Shown here one piece after another: positions 21,033 through 32,700 of a stretch of DNA of 64,000 nt (positions are counted from its first letter, which is position 1; every line of letters begins with the position of its first letter). Both the position numbers and the translations under genes were made by a program. The stretch lies in the NCBI GenBank assembly GCA_015183035.1, contig JACZZP010000002.1, forward strand, positions 2,294,001 through 2,358,000, in the 5' to 3' direction. The DNA comes from Meloidogyne chitwoodi. Its lineage: Eukaryota > Nematoda > Chromadorea > Rhabditida > Meloidogynidae. The notes beneath the pieces were generated by a model. The model ran no database searches. It saw nothing but the letters and a program-made list of their open reading frames with translations, and was not told where the DNA came from.

Positions 21033-23123
21033 ATGAACTTCTCTTTTATTTTGCTTTCTTCTGTGATTATTGAGGTAAAATATTTATAATTTTTAACTCT
21101 GTTAATCCATTTAACATACCTAAATGATTTAAATTAGTAATATTAATAGTAAAAGATAAGGCAATTATAAGAAAAAATCAGCAAAATTCAGAAAGAGTTC
21201 AGTGAATATTGTAAGGCCGGCGTTTTTCCTTCCAGCCTATCTAATAAATGAAAAAGAAAAGCCTTCGATCGGCGGTTAGATGGTTAAGTGGGTTACAGCC
21301 CTGCTTCCGTGAGCTCTCAGGATCAATTCCATCCAATGTTTTGCTATTTTCTGGGATTGGACGGCCGCTTTACTATATTTAGACCTTTTCTTACACTGCC
21401 CATGAATCCGGGGCTTAACTTAGCTAATTAAAAGTTAAAAGGGTTTAAATAGATTAAAATAAAAATTTATAATAAATTTCTTTCAGATCTATGCAGAGAT
21501 ACCAGTAATTATCAAAGATTTTCAAAAAATTGCAAATGTAAAAAATAATCATATTATGGACAAAGATGTGATATTAAACAAATTTTATAATGAAATGGAA
21601 AATAATAATAAAAAAATAACAACATATAACTGCGAAATTATTGAAAGGAATAAAGTTTGTGGTTGTGTATTTAATGGTAAAAGGCCAAATAATTTTTATT
21701 TGCCAATTCCTGACACTTCTGATGCTATAAACTATTTTAAAACGACAACGGTTTATTAATTAAATTTTAAAATAAATTTTAAATAAATTTTAAACTTAGA
21801 TGCCAATGTGTGGAAATATATATTTTAATTATATTAAACAATGCGCATTGGTTTGAATTTAAAAATAATTTTAAAATATTAATTTTCTCTTTCATTAATT
21901 ATATGATGAGGTTTATGAATGAATACCAAGGATCTTGCCTAAGGAAATTCTAATTTTTGGAAAATATTGAAATTTTTTAATTCCAAAAGTTCGGGAATAA
22001 ATTACCCAAAAATCGTTGGATTTTTCAATATTTTAGAGATCGGATAGTCAGAATCCATCCTTCAAACCAAGAATGGCAGTAGAACCAATACTAATTTTAG
22101 TGAAGGTCGAAACATTCTAGAGATTATATCAAAAAGATTCATTCAATAAGCTTCTCCACAATATTTTGGCCCAATCTAAAATAAAATTTTCTAATTTCAG
22201 GCCAGTATGTTTGATGACAAACAACCAGAAACTGCCCCAAAGGATAACAAACACAAAAGTTAATTTAAAAATAAATTTAAAAAATTTAAAAAATATATTT
22301 TAAAAGAAATGCTTATTCTTTTGGATGGCTGTGCTACTTGTACTAAAGAAGGAGAAATCACGGGACTTCGAGTCACCCATTATGAGGAATCCGGTGGCTT
22401 CTTCTCACAATGTGATGAACATAAAGAATATGAATCATTTGATGTTTCTGGTCTTTCAATCAAAATTGGAAATAAAGAAGTTAAAAATAATTCTGGATCT
22501 TTCTCAATACCTGTTTCTTTGACTCACCGTATTTGTAATACTCTTTTTTCAACTCTTGCTGTTAGCAATAAATATATTGGGATTAAACTACATATTTCTT
22601 TCAAGTTTATTTTTATTTTATTAATTTGGTCCCCTACTTAAGTTTATTATTATAAAGATTTTTTTCCCTCTTCTTCTTTAGTAGGGTTATACTATTTTTT
22701 AAAAATTAATAAAAACTTTATTTAAATAAAAAATATTAAATTATTAATTAAAATTATATTTTTTTAGTTGCGGTGGAAATAAGGCAACTAAAGTAATCAA
22801 TTTGCCTGATATTGATATTACGGATTACAAGGTATTTATATAAATTAAAATAAAAATTTAATCTTAAAATGAGGTCAACCACCTCTCCCTCAATATCAGA
22901 AAAATTAAAAAAATTTATTTAATTAAAGGACAGTGTTGCTGAGATAAGAGGATTATCTATTAATTTGGAAGATGGAAATAATAAACAATATTTAAGAAAT
23001 GGTATTGAATATACAATAAATGATAAAATAAATTGGAAGAATCCAAATATTAATTGTTGGATTAATAAGAATGATTGTAAATTAAATTTAGAAGAAATTA
23101 AAGAAAAATATAATTTAAAATAA
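21033..23123 (+). CDS. Six-exon gene for a predicted secreted protein, function unknown
   Basis: Proposed exons are 21033..21074, 21487..21750, 22201..22258, 22307..22604, 22768..22831 and 22929..23123. All junctions keep phase and use GT/AG, giving about 306 residues. Exon 1 plus the start of exon 2 form a likely signal peptide (MNFSFILLSSVIIEIYA). The mature part has scattered Cys (CGCVFNG, CATC, SQCDEH) and an Asn/Lys-rich end with CW and DC. I do not recognise the family. Intron 1 holds a tRNA-like repeat. The junction of exons 2-4 is the least certain: exon 2 could end at the in-frame stop at 21757, giving two genes. A role as a parasitism or cuticle protein would be speculation. Confidence 0.5.
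21195..21420 (+). repeat. tRNA-like (SINE-type) insertion in an intron
   Basis: GC-rich compared with its surroundings. TTAGATGGTTAAGTGGG fits a pol III A box and GGATCAATTCC fits a slightly degenerate B box, about 35 bases apart. The stretch continues into non-tRNA sequence ending near CATGAATCCGGGGC. It looks like the head of a tRNA-derived short interspersed element. A free-standing tRNA is unlikely because no acceptor-stem pairing is apparent. Confidence 0.45.
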
Positions 23124-24225
23124 ATTTGTTTTTTATTTTTCTTATTTAATCATAATTTTATTTATTATTTATTACATTTTTAATTAAAATAAATTTTTTG
23201 GGTAATAAAAGCACTCTTAATTTTAAGGACTCTATAAATAATTATATTTTATTTAAAAAAAGTATAAATTAATTTTATATAAGAATTAATTATTAATAAA
23301 AATAAAAGGTTATAAAAATATTTATATAATAAAAGAGAGTCTGTGAAATTTATAATACTTTGGTTATCTTTTTTTTTATATTTTTTTTAAATTTAATTAA
23401 TTAAATTTAATTAAAAGTTGTTGTCTATTTTAAATTAAAAAAATAAAAGTATTAATTAAAAAAATAAATAAAATATTTTTAATTTAAAAATATTACTAAA
23501 TTAGTCAAGTAGTATAGGTTGTTGATCAATTGGTTTTACTCATATTACAAAGTCTGCTAATTTAAATAAATTATTTATTCAATTGATGCTTTAATGATTC
23601 TATTTTTAATAATAATATATTAATTTTATTTAATTTAAAAAAGAAAATATTAAAAAAAGTATAAAAACTCAAAAATTAATGTATAATTTTTTAAATAATT
23701 TATCCAAATATATGTATATGTTTAATGTTTTTGTATATAATGGAATGTTTACTTTAAAAAATATCGAGTATATATATCAATTTTTTTCATTTTTTAAAAT
23801 TGTCTGAATCCTCAACCAATCATTCCCACAGAACAACACATCAATTATCAACAGAATTTCTTTAAATTAACAAAATTTTAAAGATTTTAATAAATTTATC
23901 CAAATAATAATAATTTAATATATATAATTTTATTTAATAATTTTATTTTAAAAATATGAATAATAATAATAATAATAATAATTTTTTTAATAATTTTATA
24001 ATAATAATAATGATGATGATTATAATAAAAATGGGTATATATATATATATATTGGGTGGCAAAAAATGTGTGTGGTAAAAAATGTGTTAATTTAATTAAT
24101 TATAATTTTATATGGAATGTGTGTGTGTGGTAAAGAATGTGTAAAAAGATAAATATAGATTAAGTTAAAAAAATAAAAAAAATAAATAAAAAAAATAAAA
24201 TAATATTTAATTATTTGCAGTCGTG
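23124..24225. other. AT-rich spacer with microsatellites, no gene seen
   Basis: Contains AATAATAATAAT near 23957-23985, a TGATGATGAT/TAATAATAA tract near 24000, a TA run at 24038-24052, and GTGTGTGTGG repeats at 24070-24130. Low complexity throughout. Confidence 0.5.
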
Positions 24226-24365
24226 GACACGGACACGGATAATATCCGGATATCCGCGGACACGGACGGATACGGATACAAATTTTTTAAAAATCAGACG
24301 GACACGGACGGATACGGATATGAGGTCTGTATCCGCGGATATCCGTAATATCCGCGAACATACAT
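24226..24365. repeat. Imperfect palindromic GGACACGGAC/GATATCCG repeat
   Basis: Repeated GGACACGGA(C/T) and GGATACGGAT units are followed by their complements (TATCCGCGGATATCCG). This sub-repeat style resembles the GACCTGACC/GGTCAGGTC termini of the hAT-like element at 53990-55239. It is likewise followed within 150-250 bp by a tRNA-like module, so it is probably one end of a related element. Confidence 0.55.
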
Positions 24366-24479
24366 ATATAACCTTTATGCCTGACATATTAAATATTTTT
24401 CCCTTGTTCACTCCCCAAATTTATTTTTGAAAGCGAAAAGATAAGAAAAGGAATGCTCATATATATTTAATTTACTTGT

Positions 24480-24850
24480 TTTTTCTTTGTTTGCATCTAT
24501 GGTTGAGTGGTTAGTGCGTTAGTTTATTTAAATAAATTTGTTTTCGCTAGAATCGACAGTTTTATAAAGCTGTACGATAATTGCTGCAAGCTATTTTCTT
24601 TGTTTTAAAAATTTTTAAGCAAAATTAAGTCTGAACTTTTCGCCTATGCACTAAAAAAAAGTGTAATTTTTGGCAACAGATTTAAAAATTAAAAAAAATT
24701 TTTGCCTGCGGCGCTAAAAAGAATTATTTTTGGCAAGTTGATGTAATAAATTAAAAAAATTTTACCTACGACGCTGAAAATGGTGAATTTTTGGCAACTA
24801 AGGTTCAATAATTTTTCAAAATTTTCGCCTGCGGCGCTAAAAAAACATAA
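24480..24850 (+). repeat. tRNA-like module plus GCGGCGCTAAA repeats (SINE-like)
   Basis: ATGGTTGAGTGGTTAGTGCGTTAGT is a good A-box region. Downstream, TTTTTGCCTGCGGCGCTAAAAA, CCTACGACGCTGAAAA and TTTTCGCCTGCGGCGCTAAA recur with TTTTTGGCAACTAAGGT between them. The same order occurs at 54290-54540 inside a hAT-like element. The module ends directly beside the phospholipase A2 fragment. Confidence 0.6.
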
Positions 24851-24911
24851 TGAAAATTTAACGACTCGACACTTGTGCTCAACAGTGATGTAAAAGTTTC
24901 AAAATTTTCAC

Positions 24912-25121
24912 TGGAGTTGTTGTAAAATTCATGATGAATGTTATAACAATTATAATAAAAAATGGGCATCACAGTGTGGATGGACATTTTTAGATAGATC
25001 ACCTTATACAGAAAATTATTCTTATAAATGTAATAAAAATACAAATTATGAAAGTACTTGTTTATCTGAGGTTAATAAACCTTGTGAACAATTCCTTTGT
25101 GAATGCGATAAGTTTGTTTAA
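24912..25121 (+). pseudogene. Secretory phospholipase A2 fragment
   Basis: About 69 codons ending in TAA carry the sPLA2 active-site signature CCKIHDECY, with the catalytic His-Asp pair, and later the family's CEQFLCECDKF block with conserved Cys. Intact enzymes hydrolyse the sn-2 ester of phospholipids and need a Ca2+-binding YGCYCG-type loop just upstream; that loop and a signal peptide are not visible. The sequence before the fragment is a repeat module ending near 24850. The copy is thus probably 5'-truncated by that insertion, or its earlier exons lie further upstream. A Lys/Glu-rich open stretch at 25400-25505 might be a later exon, but its phase does not fit. Confidence 0.7.
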
Positions 25122-25136
25122 AAATTTAATTAAATG

Positions 25137-26062
25137 GGGGCGCGCGCGCATCCACCTGCATTACATTTTTATTTTAATCATAACTTTTTTTTAAATTTAG
25201 ATAAAAATATAAACTAAATTTTAAAAAATAAATAATAAACTTATTTTTATTTTAAATATTAATGTTTATAAAATTTGACAAAATTTTGTCAAATTCATGG
25301 CAAAATTGCATGGTAGACAGTCAATTGAATATTTGGCAAATAAATAAATTTAAAAAAATGCTAATTTTATTAAAAATTAATTTTAAACAATTTAAGAGCC
25401 TTAGGCGATTGCTGGTCTGATCAGATAAAAAATAAAGTAAAGGAAGAAGAATTACCTCAAGAAAAGGCAAAAGAATTACCCCTAGAAATAAGAGGATGTA
25501 ATTAATTTTAATTAAATACCTATATTTAAAATAAAAATTAATTTGTTTCAATTTATTAAATTTTAAAATTTCAAAACTAGTCAAAAATAAATAAAAACAT
25601 TATAAAATAATATTCACATGATTTAATAATTTAATTTATAAATTACAACATGGGAAAAATAAATAAATTAATTCAATATTTATGAGAAAATGTCTTTATT
25701 AAAGTACAACTAATTAAAAAAATAAGTCTATAAAATTATTAAAATATTTTATTTATTTTATATTAATTCCTCTTAAAATATATTTTTATTTAATTAATTA
25801 ATTAATTTATTTATTTGTTGGGGAATTATTTGTCTAAATATTTTTTTAATAAAATTTAGGAACATAAAAAATCTTTTAAGAATGAGAATTGAGATTTATA
25901 AAAAAGGGAAAAGTAAAAAATTATTTTTAATTTATTATTTATTTATTTTAGAACGAACACTTCATTCTTCTAAAATTCCCAATTTTTCACTGAACTTCAT
26001 TGAAATTTTTAAAATAAAATTTAAATTTCAAAATTAAAAATTAGATTTTATTTCCCCAAAAA
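25137..26062. other. Spacer with part of an inverted repeat copy
   Basis: At 25137-25240, CGCGCGCGCATCCACCTGCATT followed by AATCATAACTTTTTTTTAAATTTA is an inverted partial copy of the repeat at 26476-26790. The rest is AT-rich with no supported exon. Confidence 0.45.
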
Positions 26063-28483
26063 ATGGTGAAAGTCTTCTTCAATTTATTAATTTTTCCTTC
26101 AATTTATTTATTTCTTTTACTTATTTTAAATAATTTAATTAAAATAACAAAAGAAGAAATTCTGGTAAAAATTAATTGGAGGGAATATTCAAAATATAAA
26201 AATTTACTAGAAAATAAACTTGACGAACGTTTTGAATTAAAACTTGAAAGAGAAAATAATAAAATAAAAACAATTATAAGAAAAACAAGTCATTATGATG
26301 TTGCTAGTTTTGGAAAAAATAAAGAATTAATTATTAAAAGGGGAGGAAATAATTCTAATTCTTTTGAAATAAATGAAGAAACAGATGAAGAACTTTTATG
26401 GTTAAAAATTAGAATTAATGGAGAGGTTTTTTAATTTTATTTAATTTATTTTGTGGGGTTGGCATCCTACCTGTACACGCAATTTTGCTATAAATCTCTC
26501 AAAAATTAGCTATTTTTATAAACGTTAATTTTAAAAATAAATTGATTTAATTATCTATTTTTTAAAATTTAGTTCATATTTTTACATAAATTTAAAAAAA
26601 AGTTATGATTAAAATAACTGTAGGTCCGCATGTACGCGCGCAATTTTTACATAAATCACAAAACTTTGCCAACTTTTAATAAGATTTAATTTTTTTAATA
26701 ACTTTAAGTTTGAGAAGCATTTTTTAAAATTTGTTTTATATTTTTACATAAATTTTAAAAAAAGTTATGATTAAAATAGCTCAGTAGGGTAGTTATGTTT
26801 GATAAAGGCAGAGAGTGCAGAGTAAGTTAACTTTCTCTGCACCAATGAAAACATTTTTTTAAATATTTATATGTATTTCTCTTCTTTTTTTGTTTTTAAA
26901 AAAATAATTAAATTAATTAATATTAAAAAAAATATTTTTACACAGTCTGAACAATTAGAACCTGTCCCCTTTTACGGAATTAATCAAATAATAATTATAG
27001 AAGCAACCAAACCCTTTTTATATCAAATAGAGCCTTATACAACTGAAAAAGCTATAAAATTAGAATTCCCTGAAAGATTATTACATTTTATTGTTAAAAT
27101 AAATATGCCTGAAAAAGACTTTTTAAATATTAATATTGAAATTGAATGTAGAGATGGAGATGGATTATTTTATTTAAACAAAATAAGAGGACCAGAAGTA
27201 AATTCTGTTTATTTTGCGAGTTTATATTACAAAATTTCTGTTTGTTCAGATGATCAATATTTAATTGTTGCTGATTTTGATGGGGAAAAACAGGTAAAAA
27301 TAATTAATTTTTATTTTTATTAAATAGAAGAGGAAATGTTCTTTTTCCTTTTGGGCACAAAAGTCCGCAAGTTTTTGTCCGCAATTAATAATATTTAAAA
27401 TTAGTAACTCTATTCATTTCTCTTCTTCTCTCAATATAAATTATAATAAATATGTAGAAGTCAATTATTTTTTTTAAAAATACTTTGAGAAAAATAAATA
27501 AATATTACTACTTGCGAACAAAAACTTGCGGACTTTAGTGCCCAAAAGAAATATTAAATATACAAAAGTTAAGCGATAAGGGAAAATAAAAGAAAAAAAT
27601 TTAAAATTTTTTTTAAATTTTTTATTGAAGAATTACCGAAAAAACCGAGTAAATTAAGCTAAATAATTTAATTATTTTATTTAAAAATATAATTTTAATT
27701 ATATTTTTAATTTTTTTAAGTATTTTGAATTAAATTGTGATGAAGCAATAAATGAAGGGGACATTCCAAATATTTATTTAATTAATTTACTCTTTGGAAC
27801 AAATAATTCAAAATGTTCTCTAGGAAAATGGACACCAGAGAAAGTGTCTTCCTCAAAAATAGAAGAACATCAATTAAAACATTTACAAATTAATTCAACT
27901 AAAATAAATAATAAAAATAAACACAAATTGAAACAAAAAAGCAAAATTAATTATGATAAAGCTGATAAAAAACCTCTTATTTTTATTCCATCACAGCAAG
28001 GATTAATTAAAAATTTGCCTAAATTTTCAAGTCCATCAGAGTTCTCTGAAAGTGGTAAATTTATTAAATTTTATTAAAATTTTAATTTTAATAAAATTTA
28101 TTATTAAATAATTTTAGCAAGTAATAATTTAATTAATTTGACCCAGCAAATTAATAATTTTCAAAATCAGAATTTATCAACCCAAAAAATTCAAAATTCT
28201 TTTGAAAATACAAGCATTAATGCACAAATTCTACAAAATGATCCTACTTATATTAATCAAAAAAAGCAGAAAATTATAAATGAATTATTGGAAGGTTTAA
28301 TTTTAAAAATTTTATATTTTAAAATTTTTTTTTAATTTTAAAAAAATAAATTAAATTTTAGATAATGAAGATAAACATTTAAACCAAAATAATAATTTTT
28401 CTAAAATTCAAAATGATTTAGAGAATATTTTAAATGAATCTTCTTCCAGTCATCTAGTAAGAGAAAATAATAATTTGATTTAA
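26063..28483 (+). CDS. Five-exon gene for an Asn/Lys-rich protein with an N-terminal hydrophobic anchor or signal
   Basis: Proposed exons are 26063..26425, 26946..27293, 27721..28054, 28118..28294 and 28362..28483. Every junction keeps phase and uses GT/AG, giving about 447 residues. The N-terminus is strongly hydrophobic (VFFNLLIFPSIYLFLLLIL), a signal anchor or signal peptide. Two globular-looking segments follow, one starting VPFYGINQIIIIEATKPF and one ending INLLFGTNNSKCSLGKW. The last three exons are Asn/Gln/Lys-rich and probably disordered. VPFYG recalls galectin-like folds, but the rest does not support that clearly, so no function is assigned. Intron 1 contains a direct repeat and intron 2 a MITE. 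An alternative start at 26871 would make it shorter. Confidence 0.5.
26476..26790. repeat. Imperfect direct repeat with GTACxCGC and AAAAAAAGTTATGATTAAAATA
   Basis: Two copies about 155 bp apart each run from TGTACACGCAATTT or TGTACGCGCGCAATTT to TTTTACATAAATTT(A)AAAAAAAGTTATGATTAAAATA. A third, inverted partial copy lies at 25137-25240. It sits inside intron 1 of the gene at 26063-28483. Confidence 0.6.
27348..27548. mobile_element. MITE with ~35-bp terminal inverted repeats, TTTTGGGCACxAAAGTCCGCAAG type
   Basis: The left end TTTTGGGCACAAAAGTCCGC pairs with the right end GCGGACTTTAGTGCCCAAAAG, and the next bases (AAGTTTTTGTCCGCAA / TTGCGAACAAAAACTT) also pair. The ~200-bp element lies within an intron. 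No internal ORF. Confidence 0.7.
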
Positions 28484-28857
28484 TAAAATATTTAGAATAA
28501 TAATAATTTAATAAATCAGCATTTAAATAATCAGAAACAAACAAATTCAATATTTAGTCAATTTATAAACCAAGCAAAACAACATAAGAATAAATAGAGA
28601 AAAAATATTAAATTATAAAGTACTATTTCTTTGTTAACCAGAATTCTTTTAAATAAAACCAGAATTAAAACTTGATAGAAAATTAAAATAAGAAAAGTCA
28701 GAAAACTTAAAATTCTGAAAATTAAATATTTTTCAGAATTGTGAGAGAAAAATAAAAATTCTGATTTAAAATCAGAATTTTCTGAAATTATTTGTAAATA
28801 AATTAGGTATATAATAAAAATATATTTCTGTTTTTTAAAATCAGAAAAAAATCAGAA

Positions 28858-29070
28858 TTTTTTAGAGAAAAATCAGAATTTTTTAGAAAAAAATCAGAAT
28901 TTTGTTAGAGAAAAATCAGAATTTTTTAGAGAAAAATCAGAATTTTTTAGAAAAAAAATCAGAATTTTTTAGAGAAAAATCAGAATTTTGTTAGAAAAAA
29001 ATCAGAATTTTTTAGAAAAAAATCAAATTTTTTAGAAAAAATTCAGAATTTTTTAGAAAAAAATTCTGAT
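28858..29070. repeat. AT-rich minisatellite, unit about 20 bp (TCAGAATTTTTTAGAGAAAAA)
   Basis: About ten tandem units of TCAGAATTTT(T/G)TTAGA(G/A)AAAAA just downstream of the 26063-28483 gene. The flanking 28600-28860 and 29070-29130 sequence repeats the TCAGAATTTT word in both orientations. The rest of 28484-29772 is AT-rich, with a small imperfect palindrome at 29265-29320 and no gene. Confidence 0.75.
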
Positions 29071-29772
29071 TTTATGAAAAATATAATAATCAGAATTTAA
29101 ATTAAATTAATTATAAAATTCTGATTTAATTAAAATATTAATTCTTTACAATATTATCTTCCCTTTTATTAATTATTATTTTTTTAATTTACCCAAAACT
29201 TGTTCATAATATTTATGTTTTTTATTTCCTTTTTAATTATTTTAGATATACTCTCGGTCATTTTTTGATTGATGTATATACAAAAATATATGCCGAAAAA
29301 TGATCAAAGAAAAAAAATAAAAATTTATTAGTACATAAAATTTTTCTTTCTTTCCTTTTTCTTTTGTCTAGAAAAATAAAAAATTATTAATTAAATGTTC
29401 TTTATCAATTATAATTAATATTAATTAAATTAATTTAGTTTATTATGCTTAAATGTTGCTAATTAAAAGACAGGCTTCGGTATACGTTCTATTAGAGAGA
29501 GTTTAATATTTTTAAATTTTATTAAATTTAAAATCCATTTATAAATGTATTTTATTTCAATAATATTTTTTTATTTAAATAAAAAAATAAATAAATCGCA
29601 AACAATTTAATAAAAACAAATAAATTAAAATTATATCTTCTTTTAGAACACATTAATTAAATTAAATTAATTTTTAATGTCAAGTAATAAATGTTGCACT
29701 TTTTGTTGTTTTCTTCAATTTAATTATTTCTTCATTAATTTATTTTATTGTTTTTTAATAAAAAATATTTAA

Positions 29773-32700
29773 ATGTTTTTTATATTTATTAAATTATTTT
29801 ATAAAACAAAAATTACACTTTTTTTAATTTTTTTAATTAATTTGGTGCAAATAAGTTACTCTTTAGAGGAAATTAATAAATTACCTAAAGTTACTATTAT
29901 GAAAATGACCACAGAGGAGGGGTTTCAGGTATTTTTTTTTAAATTTTTTAATGTTTTAAATATTTATAATTAATTGTTTAATTTTATTTTTTTAAATAAA
30001 GCATTTTTAATTATTTTTTTATTTTTTATAATTAATTTTATTTAATTAATTTAATTTTAGATTTATGAGCAATGGATAAATAAAGCTTTTGCTTCTTTAT
30101 TATCTGCATTTTTACAGTCAAAGTATTTTTAAATAAAATTTATTTTAATTTATTTTAATTAAATTAATTAATTTAAGAATAAATTCAAAAGAATTACCTC
30201 AACAATTACCTGATAATTTTTCCAAATGTTTTTTAAAAACAGAATCTATCCCTTCTATGACTAAATGTATTTCACAATTATTAGAAGGAAAATTTAATGA
30301 AAATAAAATTTTAAATACTAAACGTTTTCAACGCTATTTAATTAACAAAAATAAAATTAAAAGGAGAGAAAATGATTATTTTGATAAAAATATAAATTAC
30401 GGTAATTTTATAAAATTTAAAAAAATTAAATAATAAATAAAATTAAAAATAAATTTATTTTCTCACTAGACAGTTTTCCAAATATTAAAATAAAAAAGTG
30501 TAGAGATTACACTCTCAGTGAATCAAAAAGAACTCAAGGTTTAAGTCCAGTTGGAGGATTAGCACGTATTTTAATGGCTAATTTTATTAATAAAAGAAAT
30601 AAAGGACAAATTAAAATGTAAGTTTTTACAAATCAGATAAACAGGCGGAATTTAATTATAAAAACAGAATAAATTAATAAAAATGTGAAGCAGGCGGAAT
30701 TAAAAAAAAGGTTTTATTATTATTAATTTTCTACACTCTGCTTACAAATTAGTTAAAATACTACATATTTTGTTTTAAATAAATGAAGCAGGCGGTAAAA
30801 AATTATTAACAAAAAAAGATATAAACTAAAAACCTTTGTAAATTATAAATGAGCCTGTTTTTCACAATATTAATATAGAGATCGGGATTTTCCCAAATTC
30901 AAATCAAAGAATTTGAAAAATATTTGATTTCAAATATTTGAAAAAATTTGACAACTATTTGAATTTGGCCGATCTCTAATTAAATATTTAAATTTCTAAC
31001 TAATTTAAGAAAAGCTAACTTAAAAACATATTTTTTATTTTTGTTTAACTTATTAAATATAATTTAATAAATATTAGGTGGCAAAAGACTGCTGAAGAAA
31101 TAAAAGAACTTCAATTATTAAAAGAAAAAATCAACAAAAAAATAAATTATAAAAATATTTATAGCAAAAGTGAAATAGTAAAACAACCGTTAGACAAAAA
31201 AATAATTAAATTAGTTAATGAAGGTATTAGAATTGGGGCTAATTTGGCAGAAAATAATAATAAAAGAATAATAAATAATAAAAAAGAAGAAAAAGCAAAA
31301 AAGGTAGATTTACTCTCACCAAGGTTTTTAAGTGTAACGGAGAGTAAAAGCACTGATAAGGTTAGAAAATATATTTTTTTTAATTTTAATTTAAAAATTA
31401 ATTTAATTAAAAATAATTAATTAATTAATTTTAAGCTTTCCAATTTATTATCTCCATCATTATTTAGTCTTCATTCTAATGGAAAAGGATTGGAAAAAGA
31501 TTTAAGTTTACCTAAAATAATGAAGACAAGTAAATTAACTGGTCGTGATCAACAAGAATGGTTAAATTTAATTATGGAATCTTCTGGTGTAAATGAACAA
31601 GTTGAAAATTTAAAAGTTTGTTTATTTATTTTTATGAAAATATGAAGCAGGCGGATTTAAAAAAAATTATTCTGATTTTGTGAAAATATGAAGCAAGCTG
31701 ATTTAAAAAATAAATTACTTCTGATTTTGTGAAAATATGGAACAGGCGGATTTAAAAAATAAATTAATTCTGATTTTGTGAAAATATGAAGCAGACGGAT
31801 TTTAAGATTATTTAAGGCTTATTTTTATAATTACGAAGCAGGCCTAATTAAAAAATAAATTAAAGCTTATATTTAAATATTTAATTTTTTAATTAATTTA
31901 CAGAATTCTTTGTCTATAAACTTTAAACCTTCTGCTAAAAATTTTAATGAAAAAGAAATAGAGCAACGTTATGAAAAAGAATTTAGTGGTCTTTATTTGA
32001 CTAGAAAAAATGTAAATAAAATATTTTTTAATTTTTTAAAATTTATATTTAAGGTAAAACAAATGTATGGAGATTATGAAGATCGAAAAATTTCTACTTG
32101 GGAAGAATTGGATAAAAAATTCAATGAAAAGCAGGTTATCTATTTAATTTAATTTTTATTAAAAAAATTAAAATAAATTAAAAATTAATTTTTAGAAAGA
32201 TGAATTAGATCGAATAGGATATTCTCTACTTAATGAAAATCAACTAAAATTTTTATATGGCCCTAATTCACCATTTAATGACTCTGTTACACTTGAAAGA
32301 TTATTACCTTTAATTAAATTAAAAAATAAAAATAATAAATCTTTAATAAATCAGGTAAATTAATTTAATTTTAATAAAATTAATTAATTTAATAATTTTT
32401 TAGTTTATTGAAGAGGATATTAACAAAATTTCTCAAATGCGTTCCTTTGATATTAGACAGCATGATATTGTGGTAAATAAAAATTAATTAATTTAATTTT
32501 TATTTTTTTATTTATTTTAAATAATATTTAAAATGTGTAAAGAATTATTTAAAAAATAATAGAATTATTTTATAAAAAATTTAAATAATTTAAAAAAAAA
32601 ATTAATTTATTTAGTTATCTCCTTCTGTTTTTCGACCTTCAATATTAAATCCACGGTAAAAAAAATATTTTTAAAAATTAAAAAAAAATATTTTAAAATT

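Noticed and set aside
21240..21310. Functional tRNA gene
   Set aside because: A and B boxes are present but acceptor and anticodon stems do not pair convincingly; treated as a SINE-type head.
24211..24430. Overlapping ORFs on both strands
   Set aside because: Caused by the Thr/Arg/Asp-coding palindromic GGACAC repeat, which has no stop in several frames.
25385..25505. Further phospholipase A2 exon
   Set aside because: Open and Lys/Glu-rich, but no donor/acceptor pair gives the right phase and no PLA2 motif is visible.
26946..27293. Galectin domain
   Set aside because: VPFYG is suggestive but the HxNPR and WxxE sugar-binding motifs are absent.
28858..29070. CRISPR-like or regulatory iteron array
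   Set aside because: Low-complexity AT minisatellite with no unique spacers and no replication gene nearby.
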